A stretch of 64,000 bases of DNA from Allomeiothermus silvanus DSM 9946 (GTDB taxonomy: Bacteria > Deinococcota > Deinococci > Deinococcales > Thermaceae), in the NCBI RefSeq assembly GCF_000092125.1, contig NC_014212.1, forward strand, positions 1,818,001 through 1,882,000, written 5' to 3'. The notes under the pieces are model-generated. The model saw only the letters and a list, made by a program, of their open reading frames with translations. It made no database searches and had not been told where the DNA came from. The translations under genes and the position numbers were made by a program. This document shows, one piece after another, positions 18,289 through 28,076 of this stretch. Positions within the stretch are counted from its first letter, which is position 1. Each line of letters opens with the position of its first letter.

Positions 18289-21093
18289 ATGATGAGGACC
18301 CTACCCACGCCCGATATGCTGGAAAGCTTCCTTGGGGAGGCTTGGGAAGCGGTGTCCACCCTCGAGCGGGCCCCTACCCTCCTGGCCCAAGATCCCCAAC
18401 CCCTGGTGGTGATGGCCCACCGCCTCAAGGGTTCAGCGGGGCTTTACGGTTTCTCCGAGGTGTCGCAATTGGGAGGGTTGCTCGAGCGGGTCTTCGAGCG
18501 GGCCCCCTCCTTTACCGCCTTCCAGCGCGAAAAGGCCGCCGAGTTCTCGCGGCTTGCAGCGGCGTGCCTCTCCGAGGCCCTAGAGCGTATCGCCAGCCTC
18601 GGCGAGGAGGGCGAGGTGGGGCTGGCTTTGGGCCAGGCCGGGGGGGCCGGGGTACTGCTAGACTTGCTGGGCGCGAATCCCACCGCTTTCCGCTCGGCCA
18701 GCTTGCCCGGCCCGTCAGGCGGCGATCAGCCCAAAGACTACGGTAGCACGAGCCTGAATGATATACCGGCCCAGTTACGCCGTTTCCGCCTCGAGAACCC
18801 TGATGTTTGGGAGTACTTCGCTCCCGAGGTGAGTGAGCACCTCGAGGCCATTCACACCGCTACCGAGGCCCTCTTAGCCTCGGGCGGGGCGGCCGAGCAC
18901 CTCACGGCCCTCTTCCGCTCCATGCACACCATCAAGGGGGCGGCTTACTCGGTAGGCTGTACCCCCATAGGGACCTTAGCCCACCGCTTGGAGGATCTGT
19001 TGGTGGAAGTCCGCGAGGGTTCGCGCCCCTGGGATGCAGCGGCGGCTCGGGCTATTCTTCAGGGCTCGGATACCCTGGGTCTGATGCTGAGCACCGCTGA
19101 AGGCCGAGAGACCTCGCTTCTATCGGCGCTTGAAGAGACCCATCGTCTCTTGGGAGGGGGGGGCGAGAGTCAGCCCCTATCAGAACCGGCATCCCCCCCA
19201 CCCGGGGTCAGCGAACCTGTGGCGCAAGCGCAAGTCTCCCCGACTCCTGCCTCCCGCTCTACGGTGCGGGTCAGCCTCGAGCGCCTGGAAGCCCTGATGA
19301 ACCTGGCCAGCGATGCCATCGTAAGCCGGGCCCGGCTGGAGCGGCTCGCGGCCCAGCTCGAGGACGCGAGCCACACCCTGGAGGTGAGCCAGGCCCGTTT
19401 CCAGCGCACGGTCGCTGAGTTCGAGGCCCGCTACCTCAACCCCCGACTGGCAGAGGCCAAACCCCAAGACGAGGCGCGACCTGCGCTCACGTTGTCGAGC
19501 GGGCTCAGCCTGGGCGAGATCTTCTCCGAACTCGAGTTTGACCGCTACGATGACCTTTCGATCCTAGCCCGCAGCATAACCGAGATGAGCGCCGACCTGA
19601 GCGAACTCAAGGGGCAGCTCAGCCAGCTCACCCGGTCGTTCAAGCGCGAATCAGAGACCCTTAAAAAGCTCACCCGTAACCTGCGCAGCGAGGTGGGCCG
19701 GATGCGGCTGGTGCCGATGGGCCGCCTCTACCAGCGCCTCAAACGCATCGTTCGTCAGAGCGACGATAAACAAGTGCGGCTGGAGCTTTCCGGCGAACTG
19801 GTGGAGGTGGACAACCTGGTGCTCGAGGGGTTGGCTGACCCCCTGGTTCACCTGGTCAACAACGCCATCGCTCACGGTATCGAGAACCCGGAGGTCCGGC
19901 TAGCCCAAGGCAAGAGCGCCGAGGGCCGAGTGGCGGTGCGCACCTTCCAGCGCGGCAGCTTCGTCTACGTCGAGGTTCAAGACGATGGTCGGGGTATTGA
20001 CTTGGAGGCGGTCAAGCGCCAGGCGGTGCTTCAGGGGCTGCGCCGCCCCGAGGAGGTCCACAGCCTCAGTCCTGAGCAGGCGGTGGAGTTGATCTTCTTG
20101 CCAGGTCTTTCCACCAGCGAGACCGTCACCCGCCAGGCCGGGCGCGGGGTAGGCATGGACGTCGTGTTAGCTAACCTGCGCCGCCTCAAGGGCGAGATTA
20201 TCGTCCAGACCGAGCCTGGCTCGGGAACCCTGTTCCGCTTGCGGGTCCCACTGACCCTAATCGTCTCTGACGTGCTGATGGTGGAGGTAGGAGGAGAACT
20301 GCTAGCCATACCGGGGGAATCCTTGCGCACCTTGCGTGCGGTGCGGGCCCAAGATTTGCTGAACCTAGACGACGGCCCGGCCCTGGAGTTCGAGGGCGAA
20401 GCGGTTTCCATCCTCTACCTGCACGAACTGCTCGGTAGCCCGCTCCCGCAAGGCCCCCGGCGCTCTTTCGCCATCGTGGAGACTGGGGAGGGCCGATTGG
20501 CGCTGGGAGTGGATGCTTTTTTGGGCCTCGAGCAGGCGGTAGTGAAGTCGCTCGATGAGCCGGTCGGTAGCCTACCGCACCTGGCCGGGGCTACTATCTC
20601 CGCCGAGGGACGGGTGATCGTGGTACTCAACCCGGGCGGCCTGCGCCGCATGGGGCGTCAAGAAGCTCCCCGCTGGAACGGCGCGGCAGCCGGATCGGCT
20701 CCGACCCCGCTCGAGCACGGCTTGAAGATTCTAATGGTGGACGACTCGCTCTCGATCCGCCGGGTGGTGGGACAGATGCTTACCCGCTGGGGCCACCAGG
20801 TGCACACCGCCGGCGACGGCTACGAGGCCCTGGAACTTCTGCAAGATAACCGCTACGATGTCGTCATCACAGATCTGGAGATGCCGCGCGTGAACGGTTT
20901 TGAACTATTGGACGAAGTGCGCCGCCGCCCTGATTTACGCGAGACCCCGGTATTCGTGCTTACCTCGCGAGCGGGCGAGAAACACCAAGCTTTGGCCGCC
21001 GAACTAGGGGCTAGGGGTTACCTGACCAAACCTCTCGAGGAAACTAAGCTGCAAAGCCTTCTCTCCACCGTCAAGAAACGCGCCGAGGTGTAA
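18289..21093 (+). CDS. Hybrid CheA-type histidine kinase with two Hpt domains and a receiver (PilL/ChpA-like)
   Basis: A 934-residue kinase. Hpt1 carries His44 (MAHRLKGSAG) and Hpt2 carries His213 (MHTIKGAAYS). A Pro-rich linker leads to the CheA dimerisation helices, then the ATPase domain with HLVNNAIAHGIENP (N box, around residue 523) and the GRGVGMDVV G box. A CheW-like domain follows, and a C-terminal receiver with phosphoacceptor Asp862 (VVITDLEMPR). Multiple Hpt domains plus a fused receiver are typical of pilus-type (Chp/Pil) rather than flagellar CheA proteins. It follows MCP2 by 6 nt and would phosphorylate the CheY-like proteins encoded at both ends of the operon. Confidence 0.93.
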   Translation: MMRTLPTPDMLESFLGEAWEAVSTLERAPTLLAQDPQPLVVMAHRLKGSAGLYGFSEVSQLGGLLERVFERAPSFTAFQREKAAEFSRLAAACLSEALERIASLGEEGEVGLALGQAGGAGVLLDLLGANPTAFRSASLPGPSGGDQPKDYGSTSLNDIPAQLRRFRLENPDVWEYFAPEVSEHLEAIHTATEALLASGGAAEHLTALFRSMHTIKGAAYSVGCTPIGTLAHRLEDLLVEVREGSRPWDAAAARAILQGSDTLGLMLSTAEGRETSLLSALEETHRLLGGGGESQPLSEPASPPPGVSEPVAQAQVSPTPASRSTVRVSLERLEALMNLASDAIVSRARLERLAAQLEDASHTLEVSQARFQRTVAEFEARYLNPRLAEAKPQDEARPALTLSSGLSLGEIFSELEFDRYDDLSILARSITEMSADLSELKGQLSQLTRSFKRESETLKKLTRNLRSEVGRMRLVPMGRLYQRLKRIVRQSDDKQVRLELSGELVEVDNLVLEGLADPLVHLVNNAIAHGIENPEVRLAQGKSAEGRVAVRTFQRGSFVYVEVQDDGRGIDLEAVKRQAVLQGLRRPEEVHSLSPEQAVELIFLPGLSTSETVTRQAGRGVGMDVVLANLRRLKGEIIVQTEPGSGTLFRLRVPLTLIVSDVLMVEVGGELLAIPGESLRTLRAVRAQDLLNLDDGPALEFEGEAVSILYLHELLGSPLPQGPRRSFAIVETGEGRLALGVDAFLGLEQAVVKSLDEPVGSLPHLAGATISAEGRVIVVLNPGGLRRMGRQEAPRWNGAAAGSAPTPLEHGLKILMVDDSLSIRRVVGQMLTRWGHQVHTAGDGYEALELLQDNRYDVVITDLEMPRVNGFELLDEVRRRPDLRETPVFVLTSRAGEKHQALAAELGARGYLTKPLEETKLQSLLSTVKKRAEV

Positions 21094-21094
21094 G

Positions 21095-21838
21095 GTGAAA
21101 GCCTTGGTGGTAATGCCCGCCCAGCACAGCGAGCCCTTGGCCGAAGCTTTTGCCGAGGCCGATTTCGATGTGCGCCACGCAGCGAGTGGCCTGTACGCCC
21201 TGACTTTGATCGAGCGGGACCGTCCGCACCTCATCGTGTGTGCTGAGGCCACCGAGGATCTCTCGGGGGCTGAACTGCTGGAGATCATCCGTGAGGATCC
21301 CCTGCTGCGGGTGGTCAAGTTTATGTTGCTGGTGCAAGACCCCACCGGCCCCCACCCTAAGGCCGATGCCCTTTTACGGCTCACCTCGAGTCCAAAAGGG
21401 GTGGTGCAGACTGCCTGCCACCTGCTGGGGGTTCCCGAACCGGCTACCCTGATCGAAGACTCCTCTTTGCCCGAGGAGCGCAAAAGCGCCTTGGATGAAT
21501 CCTGGTATAACGGCAAGGTAGCCCCCGGGGCAGCCTTTCAGCTTTTGGACTGGCTCACCGGGATGGGCGAGTCGGGCTGCTTGGAGATGAATTTTAGTGG
21601 AGGTCGGGCCCGGGTACACTTCCTCGAGGGCAAGCCCTTTCACGCGGAGTTCGGCAACCAATCGGGGGTTTCAGCCCTCAGGGAAATCTTTTTCGCTACT
21701 CAGAACGGGGTAGGAACCTTTAGCTTCGCCCGCAAGCAGCCGCCCGAACTGGAGTCCATTCCCCGTACCCTTCACGAGCCGATTCAGAACATACTCTTGC
21801 GGGTAGTGACCCAGCTTGACGAGTCCCTCCGGAGGTAG
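21095..21838 (+). CDS. Pseudo-receiver plus DUF4388 (PATAN-like) protein
   Basis: A 247-residue protein with two parts. Residues ~1-115 look like a receiver fold (MKALVVMPAQHSEPLAEAF opening), but the position of the phosphoacceptor Asp is occupied by other residues (LIVCAEATEDLSG), so it should not be phosphorylated in the usual way. Residues ~145-245 match DUF4388/PATAN domains (FQLLDWLTGMGESGCLEMNFSGG and GVGTFSF), common in regulators of cyanobacterial and Deinococcus-Thermus motility. The gene starts 1 nt after the kinase stop codon region (GTG). It is probably a protein-interaction module of the same pathway. Confidence 0.75.
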   Translation: MKALVVMPAQHSEPLAEAFAEADFDVRHAASGLYALTLIERDRPHLIVCAEATEDLSGAELLEIIREDPLLRVVKFMLLVQDPTGPHPKADALLRLTSSPKGVVQTACHLLGVPEPATLIEDSSLPEERKSALDESWYNGKVAPGAAFQLLDWLTGMGESGCLEMNFSGGRARVHFLEGKPFHAEFGNQSGVSALREIFFATQNGVGTFSFARKQPPELESIPRTLHEPIQNILLRVVTQLDESLRR

Positions 21839-21842
21839 ATGA

Positions 21843-22634
21843 ATGCCTAAAGTGCTGGTCGTTGATGACAGCGTCAGTGTGCGTAAGGCTCTCGAGCGCA
21901 TCCTGGCCCCCAGATCCCTGGTGGTTTCCTCGGCTAACTCCGCCGAGCAGGCCCTGGAGCAGATCACCCATGACAAGCCCGACCTGATCATCGCCGATGT
22001 GATCATGCCAGGTCTATCCGGCTTCGACCTATGTGAATTGATCCGCAAAAACCCGGTGTACGGCCACGTCCCGGTGATCCTCATCTCGGGGATCGTGGAC
22101 GCTGCGGTGCTGCGCCAGGCCGAAGAGGCCGGGGCTTTTTCGGTGGTGCGCAAACCCTTCACCCCCGAGGACCTCTTGCCCCGCGTCGACGCGGCCCTCG
22201 CCAAGTTCGCCCCGATAGCTCCCGATGCTCCCGAGCCAGTAAAACCGGCCCCCGCTCCCCTTGAGCCCACCCCCCGCGAGGCTCTCCCGGAAGAGTACCT
22301 CCGGCCTTTCTTGGAAAAGCCCGAAGTTGAAGCTGCCCTCTTGGTGAACCGAAAGGCCGAGATTCTCAGTCAGGTCGGACAAGCTCTGGTCGATCCCAGC
22401 GTGATTGCTACCTATGCCCGTACCTTGGCCTCGATCGCCGGGGCTTTGGGCGAGCACCTGGGAGGGGTGGGATTGCAGGGGGTTTCGCTCGAGTACCAGG
22501 GCCGTAACGTCTTTTTGGCCAAGCTCAGCAGTGATAACTTTTTGGTGCTTATCATCAATAGCGCCACTACCCCCGGCACGGTGCGTTACATGGTGCAAAA
22601 AGCTGCGAGCCAGGCCCAATCGTTGCGGGCATGA
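21843..22634 (+). CDS. Response regulator with C-terminal Roadblock/LC7 domain
   Basis: A 263-residue protein. The receiver (1-120) has the acidic pair in VVDDS, phosphoacceptor Asp52 (LIIADVIMPG) and the Lys in VVRKPFTP. A Pro-rich linker (about 122-150) leads to a domain (AALLVNRKAEILSQVG onwards, ending YMVQKAASQA) that resembles Roadblock/LC7 proteins such as MglB, which regulate small Ras-like GTPases. The combination suggests phosphorylation-dependent control of an MglA-type polarity GTPase and hence of pilus pole choice. That output is inference; the Roadblock call is by fold pattern only. It is the last gene of the operon. Confidence 0.75.
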   Translation: MPKVLVVDDSVSVRKALERILAPRSLVVSSANSAEQALEQITHDKPDLIIADVIMPGLSGFDLCELIRKNPVYGHVPVILISGIVDAAVLRQAEEAGAFSVVRKPFTPEDLLPRVDAALAKFAPIAPDAPEPVKPAPAPLEPTPREALPEEYLRPFLEKPEVEAALLVNRKAEILSQVGQALVDPSVIATYARTLASIAGALGEHLGGVGLQGVSLEYQGRNVFLAKLSSDNFLVLIINSATTPGTVRYMVQKAASQAQSLRA

Positions 22635-22655
22635 TGGCGATCCAACCCTAAAGTG

Positions 22656-22691
22656 CTAGGGGAATCCGTCTTCCTGACGGTGACCCCCTAG
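22656..22691 (+). terminator. Stem-loop at the end of the chemosensory operon
   Basis: CTAGGGG (22656-22662) pairs with CCCCTAG (22685-22691), with an inner CCGTC/GACGG stem. There is no T-tract. It lies about 20 nt after the last stop codon, between convergent genes. Confidence 0.6.
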
Positions 22692-22746
22692 CCAGTGTGG
22701 GCGCTTGCTTGGATACAGAAACAGGCAATGCGAAATTTTGCTAGAT

Positions 22747-24786
22747 TTAGTTGGGCCGCCGCGCTACCAGGGTCAGAATCGTGTACAGCGCAACCGTCTT
22801 GCCCTCCTGGTTGGTGATCTCCACGTCCCAGGCCACCACCCCGGTAGGCCGCTCGCCGGGTTTATTGTCTTTGGCGTTTTTGCGCTTGACGGTAAGTCGG
22901 GCCTGGATGGTGTCCCCGATCCCCACTGGCTCGATGAAGCGGAGGGACTCCAGGCCATAGTTGGCCAGCACTGGCCCCGGCGCGGGATCCACGAATAGCC
23001 CGGCCGCCGCCGAGATCAAGAAGTAGCCGTGGGCCACCCGGCGCCCGAAGACCGAATCCTTGGCCCCGATAGCATCCATGTGGGCGTAGAAGTAGTCGCC
23101 GCTGATGCCCGCAAAGTTCACGATATCGGCCTCGGTGACGGTGCGGCGGTGGGTGAGGAAGCTCTCGCCGATCTGCAAGTCTTCGAAGTACTTGCGGAAG
23201 GGATGGACGTTGTCTTCGCTGACCTGGGCGCCCCTCACGTACTCGCCGCTGAGCCACATCAAGGTGGTAGGGTCGGCCTGCACCGCACTACGCTGCATGT
23301 AGTGCTTGATGCCCCGCACCCCGCCCATCTCCTCGCCCGCTCCGGCCCGGCCTGGGCCGCCATGGATGAGTTGGGGCAGCGGAGAGCCGTGCCCGGTGGA
23401 CTCCTTGGCATCCTCGCGGTTCAAGATCAGCACCCGACCGTGGTGGGCGGCCAGGCCAAAGAAAAGCGTGCGGGCCTCGGCCCGGTCATAGGTCACGATA
23501 GAACCCGCCAAGCTCCCCCGGCCCCGCTTGGCAAGGGCGATAGCTTCGTCAAGGTCGGTGTAAGGCATCACCGTGGCGACCGGGCCAAAGGGCTCGAGGT
23601 CGTGTGGCCCCTCCACCTGCCAGGGCCGGTCGCAGTAGAGGAGGGTGGGGGCCATGAAGCCACCCCGCTCCCAGTCCCCGCCCAGCAGCTCGGCGTTTTC
23701 CCCGTTTAGCGCCACTTCGCAGCCTTGGCGCAGTTGCTCCACTACCGCCTTTACCTCCGCGCGCTGGCTAGCCCCTACCAAAGGCCCCATCTGCACGTCT
23801 TCGCGGCGGGGGTCGCCCAGGGTGACCTGGGAGAGCCTGGCCTTGAGGGCCTCGAGCACCGCCTCCACCTTCTCCTGGGGCACGATCACCCGCCGGATGG
23901 CAGTGCATTTCTGCCCGGCCTTGGCGGTCATCTCGTTCGTCACCTCCTGGACGAACAGCTCGAACTCGGGGTCGCTGGGCTCGACGCTTTGGCCCAGGAT
24001 CGCGCAGTTCAAGGAGTCCGCCTCCATGTTGAAGGGCACGTTGCGGGCCACCAGGTTGGGGTGGGTCTTGAGCTTGCGCCCGGTGCTGGCCGAGCCGGTA
24101 AACGTCACCACGTCCTGTTCGGCTAGGTGGTCGAGAAGATCCCCGGTGCTGCCGCAGATAAGCTGGATGGCCCCCTCGGGGAGGATTCCGGCCTCGAGCA
24201 TGGCCCTAAATACTGCTTCGGTTAGATACGCGGTCTGGGTGGCGGGCTTGACGATGGCCGGGACCCCCGCGATGAGATTGGGGGCCAGCTTCTCGAGCAT
24301 CCCCCATACCGGGAAGTTGAAGGCGTTGATGTGTACGGCCACGCCCTCTTTGGGCACCAGGATGTGCCGCCCCAGGAAGCTTCCGGCTTTGGAGAGCATC
24401 TGCACGTCGTCTTCCACCAAGAACTTCTCGTTGGGCAGCTCGCGCCGTGCGAGGCTCGAGTAGCTGAAAAACGTCCCGAAACCCCCGTCGATGTCGATGA
24501 AGCTGTCGCGGCGGGTGGCCCCGGTCTTGTAGGAAAGCTGGTAGAACCCCTCCTTACGCTCGGTGAGGTACAGGGCCAACGCCCGCAGCATGGCGGCCCG
24601 CTCGTGGAAGGTATAGCGGCGCAGGTTAGGTCCGCCGACCTCCCTGGCATAGCGCACCATCGCTCCAAAGTCGAGCCCGGCGCTGCTCACGTAGGCGACG
24701 GGCTGGCCGTAGACGGCATCCCGGACCTCGGTTCCGCTATCGCTCCCGGTGATCCACTGTCCGTAGGCATAGCTGGCAAGCTTCAT
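22747..24786 (-). CDS. paaZ: Bifunctional aldehyde dehydrogenase / MaoC-type hydratase PaaZ
   Basis: In phenylacetate catabolism PaaZ opens the oxepin-CoA ring and oxidises the resulting semialdehyde. The 679-residue length is that of full PaaZ. The N-terminal ~520 residues are an NAD(P)-dependent aldehyde dehydrogenase ([19 protein letters not shown], catalytic Cys in [10 protein letters not shown]). The C-terminal ~150 residues are a MaoC/hot-dog hydratase ([19 protein letters not shown], catalytic Asp/His). Other paa genes are not in the window. A PaaR-type operator sits 15 nt before the ATG, inside the likely promoter, so it should be repressed until phenylacetyl-CoA accumulates. The -10 box TAGACT is 7 nt upstream of ATG. 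Confidence 0.92.
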   Translation of the reverse strand: MKLASYAYGQWITGSDSGTEVRDAVYGQPVAYVSSAGLDFGAMVRYAREVGGPNLRRYTFHERAAMLRALALYLTERKEGFYQLSYKTGATRRDSFIDIDGGFGTFFSYSSLARRELPNEKFLVEDDVQMLSKAGSFLGRHILVPKEGVAVHINAFNFPVWGMLEKLAPNLIAGVPAIVKPATQTAYLTEAVFRAMLEAGILPEGAIQLICGSTGDLLDHLAEQDVVTFTGSASTGRKLKTHPNLVARNVPFNMEADSLNCAILGQSVEPSDPEFELFVQEVTNEMTAKAGQKCTAIRRVIVPQEKVEAVLEALKARLSQVTLGDPRREDVQMGPLVGASQRAEVKAVVEQLRQGCEVALNGENAELLGGDWERGGFMAPTLLYCDRPWQVEGPHDLEPFGPVATVMPYTDLDEAIALAKRGRGSLAGSIVTYDRAEARTLFFGLAAHHGRVLILNREDAKESTGHGSPLPQLIHGGPGRAGAGEEMGGVRGIKHYMQRSAVQADPTTLMWLSGEYVRGAQVSEDNVHPFRKYFEDLQIGESFLTHRRTVTEADIVNFAGISGDYFYAHMDAIGAKDSVFGRRVAHGYFLISAAAGLFVDPAPGPVLANYGLESLRFIEPVGIGDTIQARLTVKRKNAKDNKPGERPTGVVAWDVEITNQEGKTVALYTILTLVARRPN

Positions 24787-24793
24787 GTTCCCA

Positions 24794-24822
24794 AGTCTAA
24801 CGAACGTCCGTTAGAAACTCCA
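24794..24822 (-). promoter_or_regulatory. paaZ promoter with PaaR-type operator
   Basis: On the minus strand TAGACT (24799-24794) is a likely -10 box. The 14-mer at 24801-24814 (CGAACGTCCGTTAG on the plus strand) fits CNAACGNNCGTTNG, which I recall as the Thermus PaaR (TetR family) recognition sequence, and is embedded in a longer palindrome, CTAACG...CGTTAG. It would lie in the -35/-10 spacer. The -35 box is poor (TGGAGT). Confidence 0.7.
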
Positions 24823-24841
24823 GATTGAGCGAACCGCGGCG

Positions 24842-25849
24842 TTAGTGCCTCAGCACCTTCCGCACCGCCTCGAGCACCCGCTTGGCGTCGGGCCGGTAGT
24901 AGTGTTCTACTGCGCTGAACGGTGGGTACGGCGCGTCCCAGCCCGCTACCCGCAGAATAGGGGCTTGCAGGAAATCGATAGCCTCTTCGGCAATCCGGGC
25001 GGCTACCTCTGCCCCGAAGCCCCCGGTGCGCATGGCCTCGTAGACCACCACCGCTCGCCCGGTCTTCTGCACCGACCCCACGATGGTCTCGGTGTCGAGC
25101 GGGGTGAGGCTCTCGAGGTCCACCACCTCCAGTTCCACCCCTTCCCTGGCCGCGACCTCGGCGGCTTTTTGACATACCTCGACCATCCCGCCGTAACAGA
25201 ACAGGCTGGCTGCCTCACCCTCGCGCACGATACGGGCTTTCCCCAAGGGGAGGGTGTAGTAGCCCTGGGGGACCTCGGCCTTCACCCCCCGATAGAGCTT
25301 GATGGCCTCGAGGAAGAACACCGGGTCAGGGTCTTCGATCGCCGAGAGGAGCAAGCCTTTGGCCCGCTCGGGGCTCGAGGGGATCACTACCTTCACCCCT
25401 GGCACGTGGCACAGCACCGCCTCGGGGCTGTCGGCGTGCTGCTCGGGCGTATGTACTCCCCCGCCGTAGGGAGCACGGATCACCATGGGGATCGAGTAGC
25501 GCCCCCGGGTGCGGTGCCGATACCGGCCCAGGTGTGAGAGGATCTGGTCCAGCGCAGGATAGAGGAACCCGGCGAACTGGATTTCTGCCACCGGGCGCAT
25601 CCCGGCCAGGGCTAGCCCAATCCCGTAGCCCACAATCCCACTTTCGGCCAGAGGGGTGTCGAAGACGCGGTGTTCCCCGTACTTGGCCTGGAGCCCATCC
25701 GAGGCGCGGAACACCCCCCCCATCCGGCCCACGTCCTCGCCGAAGAGGAGCACCCTGGGGTCGCGCTCGAGGGCTAAATCCAAAGCTTCGTTAACTGCCT
25801 GTACCAGGTTGAGGACCCTCGTCTGGGTCTCAGGAACGATAGCGCTCAT
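24842..25849 (-). CDS. 2-oxoacid dehydrogenase E1 component, beta subunit
   Basis: Beta subunit (335 residues) of a heterotetrameric thiamine-diphosphate 2-oxoacid dehydrogenase E1. Conserved parts are [32 protein letters not shown], the [17 protein letters not shown] loop and the C-terminal trans-ketolase domain ending in [13 protein letters not shown]. It overlaps the alpha gene by 4 nt. Substrate could be pyruvate or branched-chain 2-oxoacids; the sequence by eye favours the branched-chain type, with modest confidence. E2 and E3 genes are not adjacent, so the core must be encoded elsewhere. Confidence 0.88.
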   Translation of the reverse strand: MSAIVPETQTRVLNLVQAVNEALDLALERDPRVLLFGEDVGRMGGVFRASDGLQAKYGEHRVFDTPLAESGIVGYGIGLALAGMRPVAEIQFAGFLYPALDQILSHLGRYRHRTRGRYSIPMVIRAPYGGGVHTPEQHADSPEAVLCHVPGVKVVIPSSPERAKGLLLSAIEDPDPVFFLEAIKLYRGVKAEVPQGYYTLPLGKARIVREGEAASLFCYGGMVEVCQKAAEVAAREGVELEVVDLESLTPLDTETIVGSVQKTGRAVVVYEAMRTGGFGAEVAARIAEEAIDFLQAPILRVAGWDAPYPPFSAVEHYYRPDAKRVLEAVRKVLRH

Positions 25850-26886
25850 CGCATACCCCCCTGCAGGTACTCCCAGGCGGCTCGCTGGTCAGGATTCATC
25901 TCGGCGAATACCTCTTCTACGATGCTCCAGGGCGCGGGCTCGGGGGAGCGGTCGGCCTCCTCGAGGGCGGCCAGGAGTTCGGTTTCCAGTTCTTCCACCA
26001 GTGCGCTTTCTCGCTGCTCATCCCAAACCCCCAGATACTCCAGGCAGCGCCGCATCCGCATCACCGGATCCTTCCGCTTCCATACCTCGGTCTGTTCCTC
26101 GGTGCGGTAGCGCCCGGGGTCGTCCGAGGAGGTGTGCGGGGCAATGCGGTAGGTAAGGGCTTCCAAAAGCGTGGGTCCCCCGCCGCTGCGCGCCCGTTCC
26201 ACGGCTTCTTGAGCGGCTTTCCACACCGCTACCAGGTCGTTACCGTCTACCACCACCCCAGGGATCCCATATCCTTGGGCACGGCTGGCCACCCGGCGCA
26301 CCTTCATCTGCTTTTCGGTGGGTACACTGATGGCCCAGCCGTTATTTTGCACCACGAACACCACCGGCGCACCAAACACCGAGGCAAAATTGAGCCCCTC
26401 GTGAAAGTCCCCCTCGGAGGTGCCCCCATCGCCGATAAAGGCGGCTACAACCCAGTTCTCCCCGTGATATTTCCCGGCCTGGGCCACGCCCACTGCCTGG
26501 GGGATCTGGGTCGCTATAGGGATGTAGAAAGGAAGAATCCGCACCCCCTCGGGGAAGCGCCAGCCACTGGGATCAGCCCGCCAGTACAGGATAGTGGTTG
26601 CGATGGGCAGCCCGTGGGTGAGGGCGGCCGCGGTCTCGCGGTAGCTGGGCACCAGCCAGTCGGTCTTCTCGAGGGCCAGCGCCACCCCTACCTGAGCGGC
26701 TTCCTGGCCGCGGAAAGGGGGGTAGACCCCGAGCTTGCCCTGCCGCTGGAGCACCAGGGCCCGTTCGTCGAAGTGTCGGGCTCGGCGCAGCGCTCGGTAC
26801 CCGCTCAAAAGCTTTTCTGGCGGAAAGGGGAGTTCCCCCAACGGAGTGCCGTCGTCTTGTAAATAGCGAAGGGTGTCCACGTCCAT
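25846..26886 (-). CDS. 2-oxoacid dehydrogenase E1 component, alpha subunit
   Basis: Alpha subunit (346 residues) that binds thiamine diphosphate and decarboxylates the 2-oxoacid. The ThDP motif [18 protein letters not shown]...NN is at about residues 168-200, and the phosphorylation-loop-like [17 protein letters not shown] region is characteristic of branched-chain E1 alpha. It forms an operon with the beta subunit. The IS481-like element begins about 75 bp upstream of the start, so any distal promoter or operator may have been displaced; TAAACT is found directly before the ATG. Confidence 0.88.
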   Translation of the reverse strand: MDVDTLRYLQDDGTPLGELPFPPEKLLSGYRALRRARHFDERALVLQRQGKLGVYPPFRGQEAAQVGVALALEKTDWLVPSYRETAAALTHGLPIATTILYWRADPSGWRFPEGVRILPFYIPIATQIPQAVGVAQAGKYHGENWVVAAFIGDGGTSEGDFHEGLNFASVFGAPVVFVVQNNGWAISVPTEKQMKVRRVASRAQGYGIPGVVVDGNDLVAVWKAAQEAVERARSGGGPTLLEALTYRIAPHTSSDDPGRYRTEEQTEVWKRKDPVMRMRRCLEYLGVWDEQRESALVEELETELLAALEEADRSPEPAPWSIVEEVFAEMNPDQRAAWEYLQGGMR

Positions 26887-26959
26887 AGTTTAGCGGGAGT
26901 TCCGAAACTGGGGTCTTCGGCAGGACCATCATTTCCCACCAACAATATGAACCCGGACA

Positions 26960-28076
26960 AACACATGTGAGACTCTAAGCTGGGATAAAAAGAGGGGAAC
27001 CGACCAGGAAAGGAGGTTCCCCAGGTGCAGTTTACCACCGTTGGCCGAGAGATATGGAGAGGCGCTAGACAAGCACAGAGGCTGGCCGAGGCCAACGCAA
27101 GCGACCCAGAGGTCCAGGAACGTCTGCGCAAGCTCCGACTGGTCAAAGCCCTGCGTGAAAGTAAAAAGAGCTGGAAGGAGATCCAGGACCTGGTCGGGAT
27201 CAGCCGGGCCACCTACCACCGCTGGCAAAAAGCCCTAAAAGAAAAGGGCCTGGCTGGACTCAAACCCCGCTCCCGCCGCCCTAAGCACCTGCGCACAAAG
27301 GTCCACTGGACCCCAGGGCTGCTCATTAGAATAGAAACTCTCCGCAAGGAAAACCCCACCTGGGGACGCTGGTCCATCTGGCTTACCCTCCGCAAGGAGG
27401 GTTTCCAGATGAGCGAACGCACGGTGGGGCGCATCCTGGCCTACCTGGAGAAGCACCGACGTATCGAGAGCGTGGCCGGCTACCTGGCCCGGACTCAAAG
27501 AGGGAAGCTAAAGCGAAGGGTAAACCGGCCCTACGCCAAAAGGAAGCCCCGAGGATACGAGGCCAGGGCTCCTGGGGACCTGGTCCAGGTGGACACCCTC
27601 ACCCTGACCTTAGGACCGGGAAGCATGGTCAAGCACTTCTCGGCGATTGACCTCCATAGCCGGTTTGTCCTGGCGGAGGTGCACAGCCGGGCCACGGCTA
27701 AGCTTTCTGAGGGGTTCTTGTCCTTGCTTCTGGCCAGGGCCCCTTTTCCCATCCGGGCCATCCAGGTGGATGGGGGCAGCGAGTTCATGGCCGAGTTTGA
27801 GGAGGCCTGCTGTGCTCTGGGGATTGCCTTGTTTGTGCTACCGCCGAGGAGTCCTAAACTCAATGGTCACGTGGAGCGGATGCAGCGGACCTTCAAGGAG
27901 GAGTTCTACACCCGGCCTTTGCCCACCCCGCTCAGCGAGCTGCAGGCAGAGCTGGATACCTACCTGGACTACTACAACCGCCGAAGGCCTCACATGGCCC
28001 TGGGGGGTCTTGCTCCGCTGGAGTTTTTGGCTAAGATGCAAGAGGAGTCGGTTCCTCAAAGAGTCTCAAATGTGTT
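26960..28076 (+). mobile_element. IS481-like insertion sequence, about 1.1 kb
   Basis: Imperfect terminal inverted repeats read inward as AACACATGTGAGACTCT (26960-26976) and, on the opposite strand, AACACATTTGAGACTCT (28076-28060), one mismatch in 17. Between them lies a DDE transposase gene. I see no clear target duplication, so exact ends may be a few bases further out. CTCGAG, frequent in the host genes, is absent here. Confidence 0.8.
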
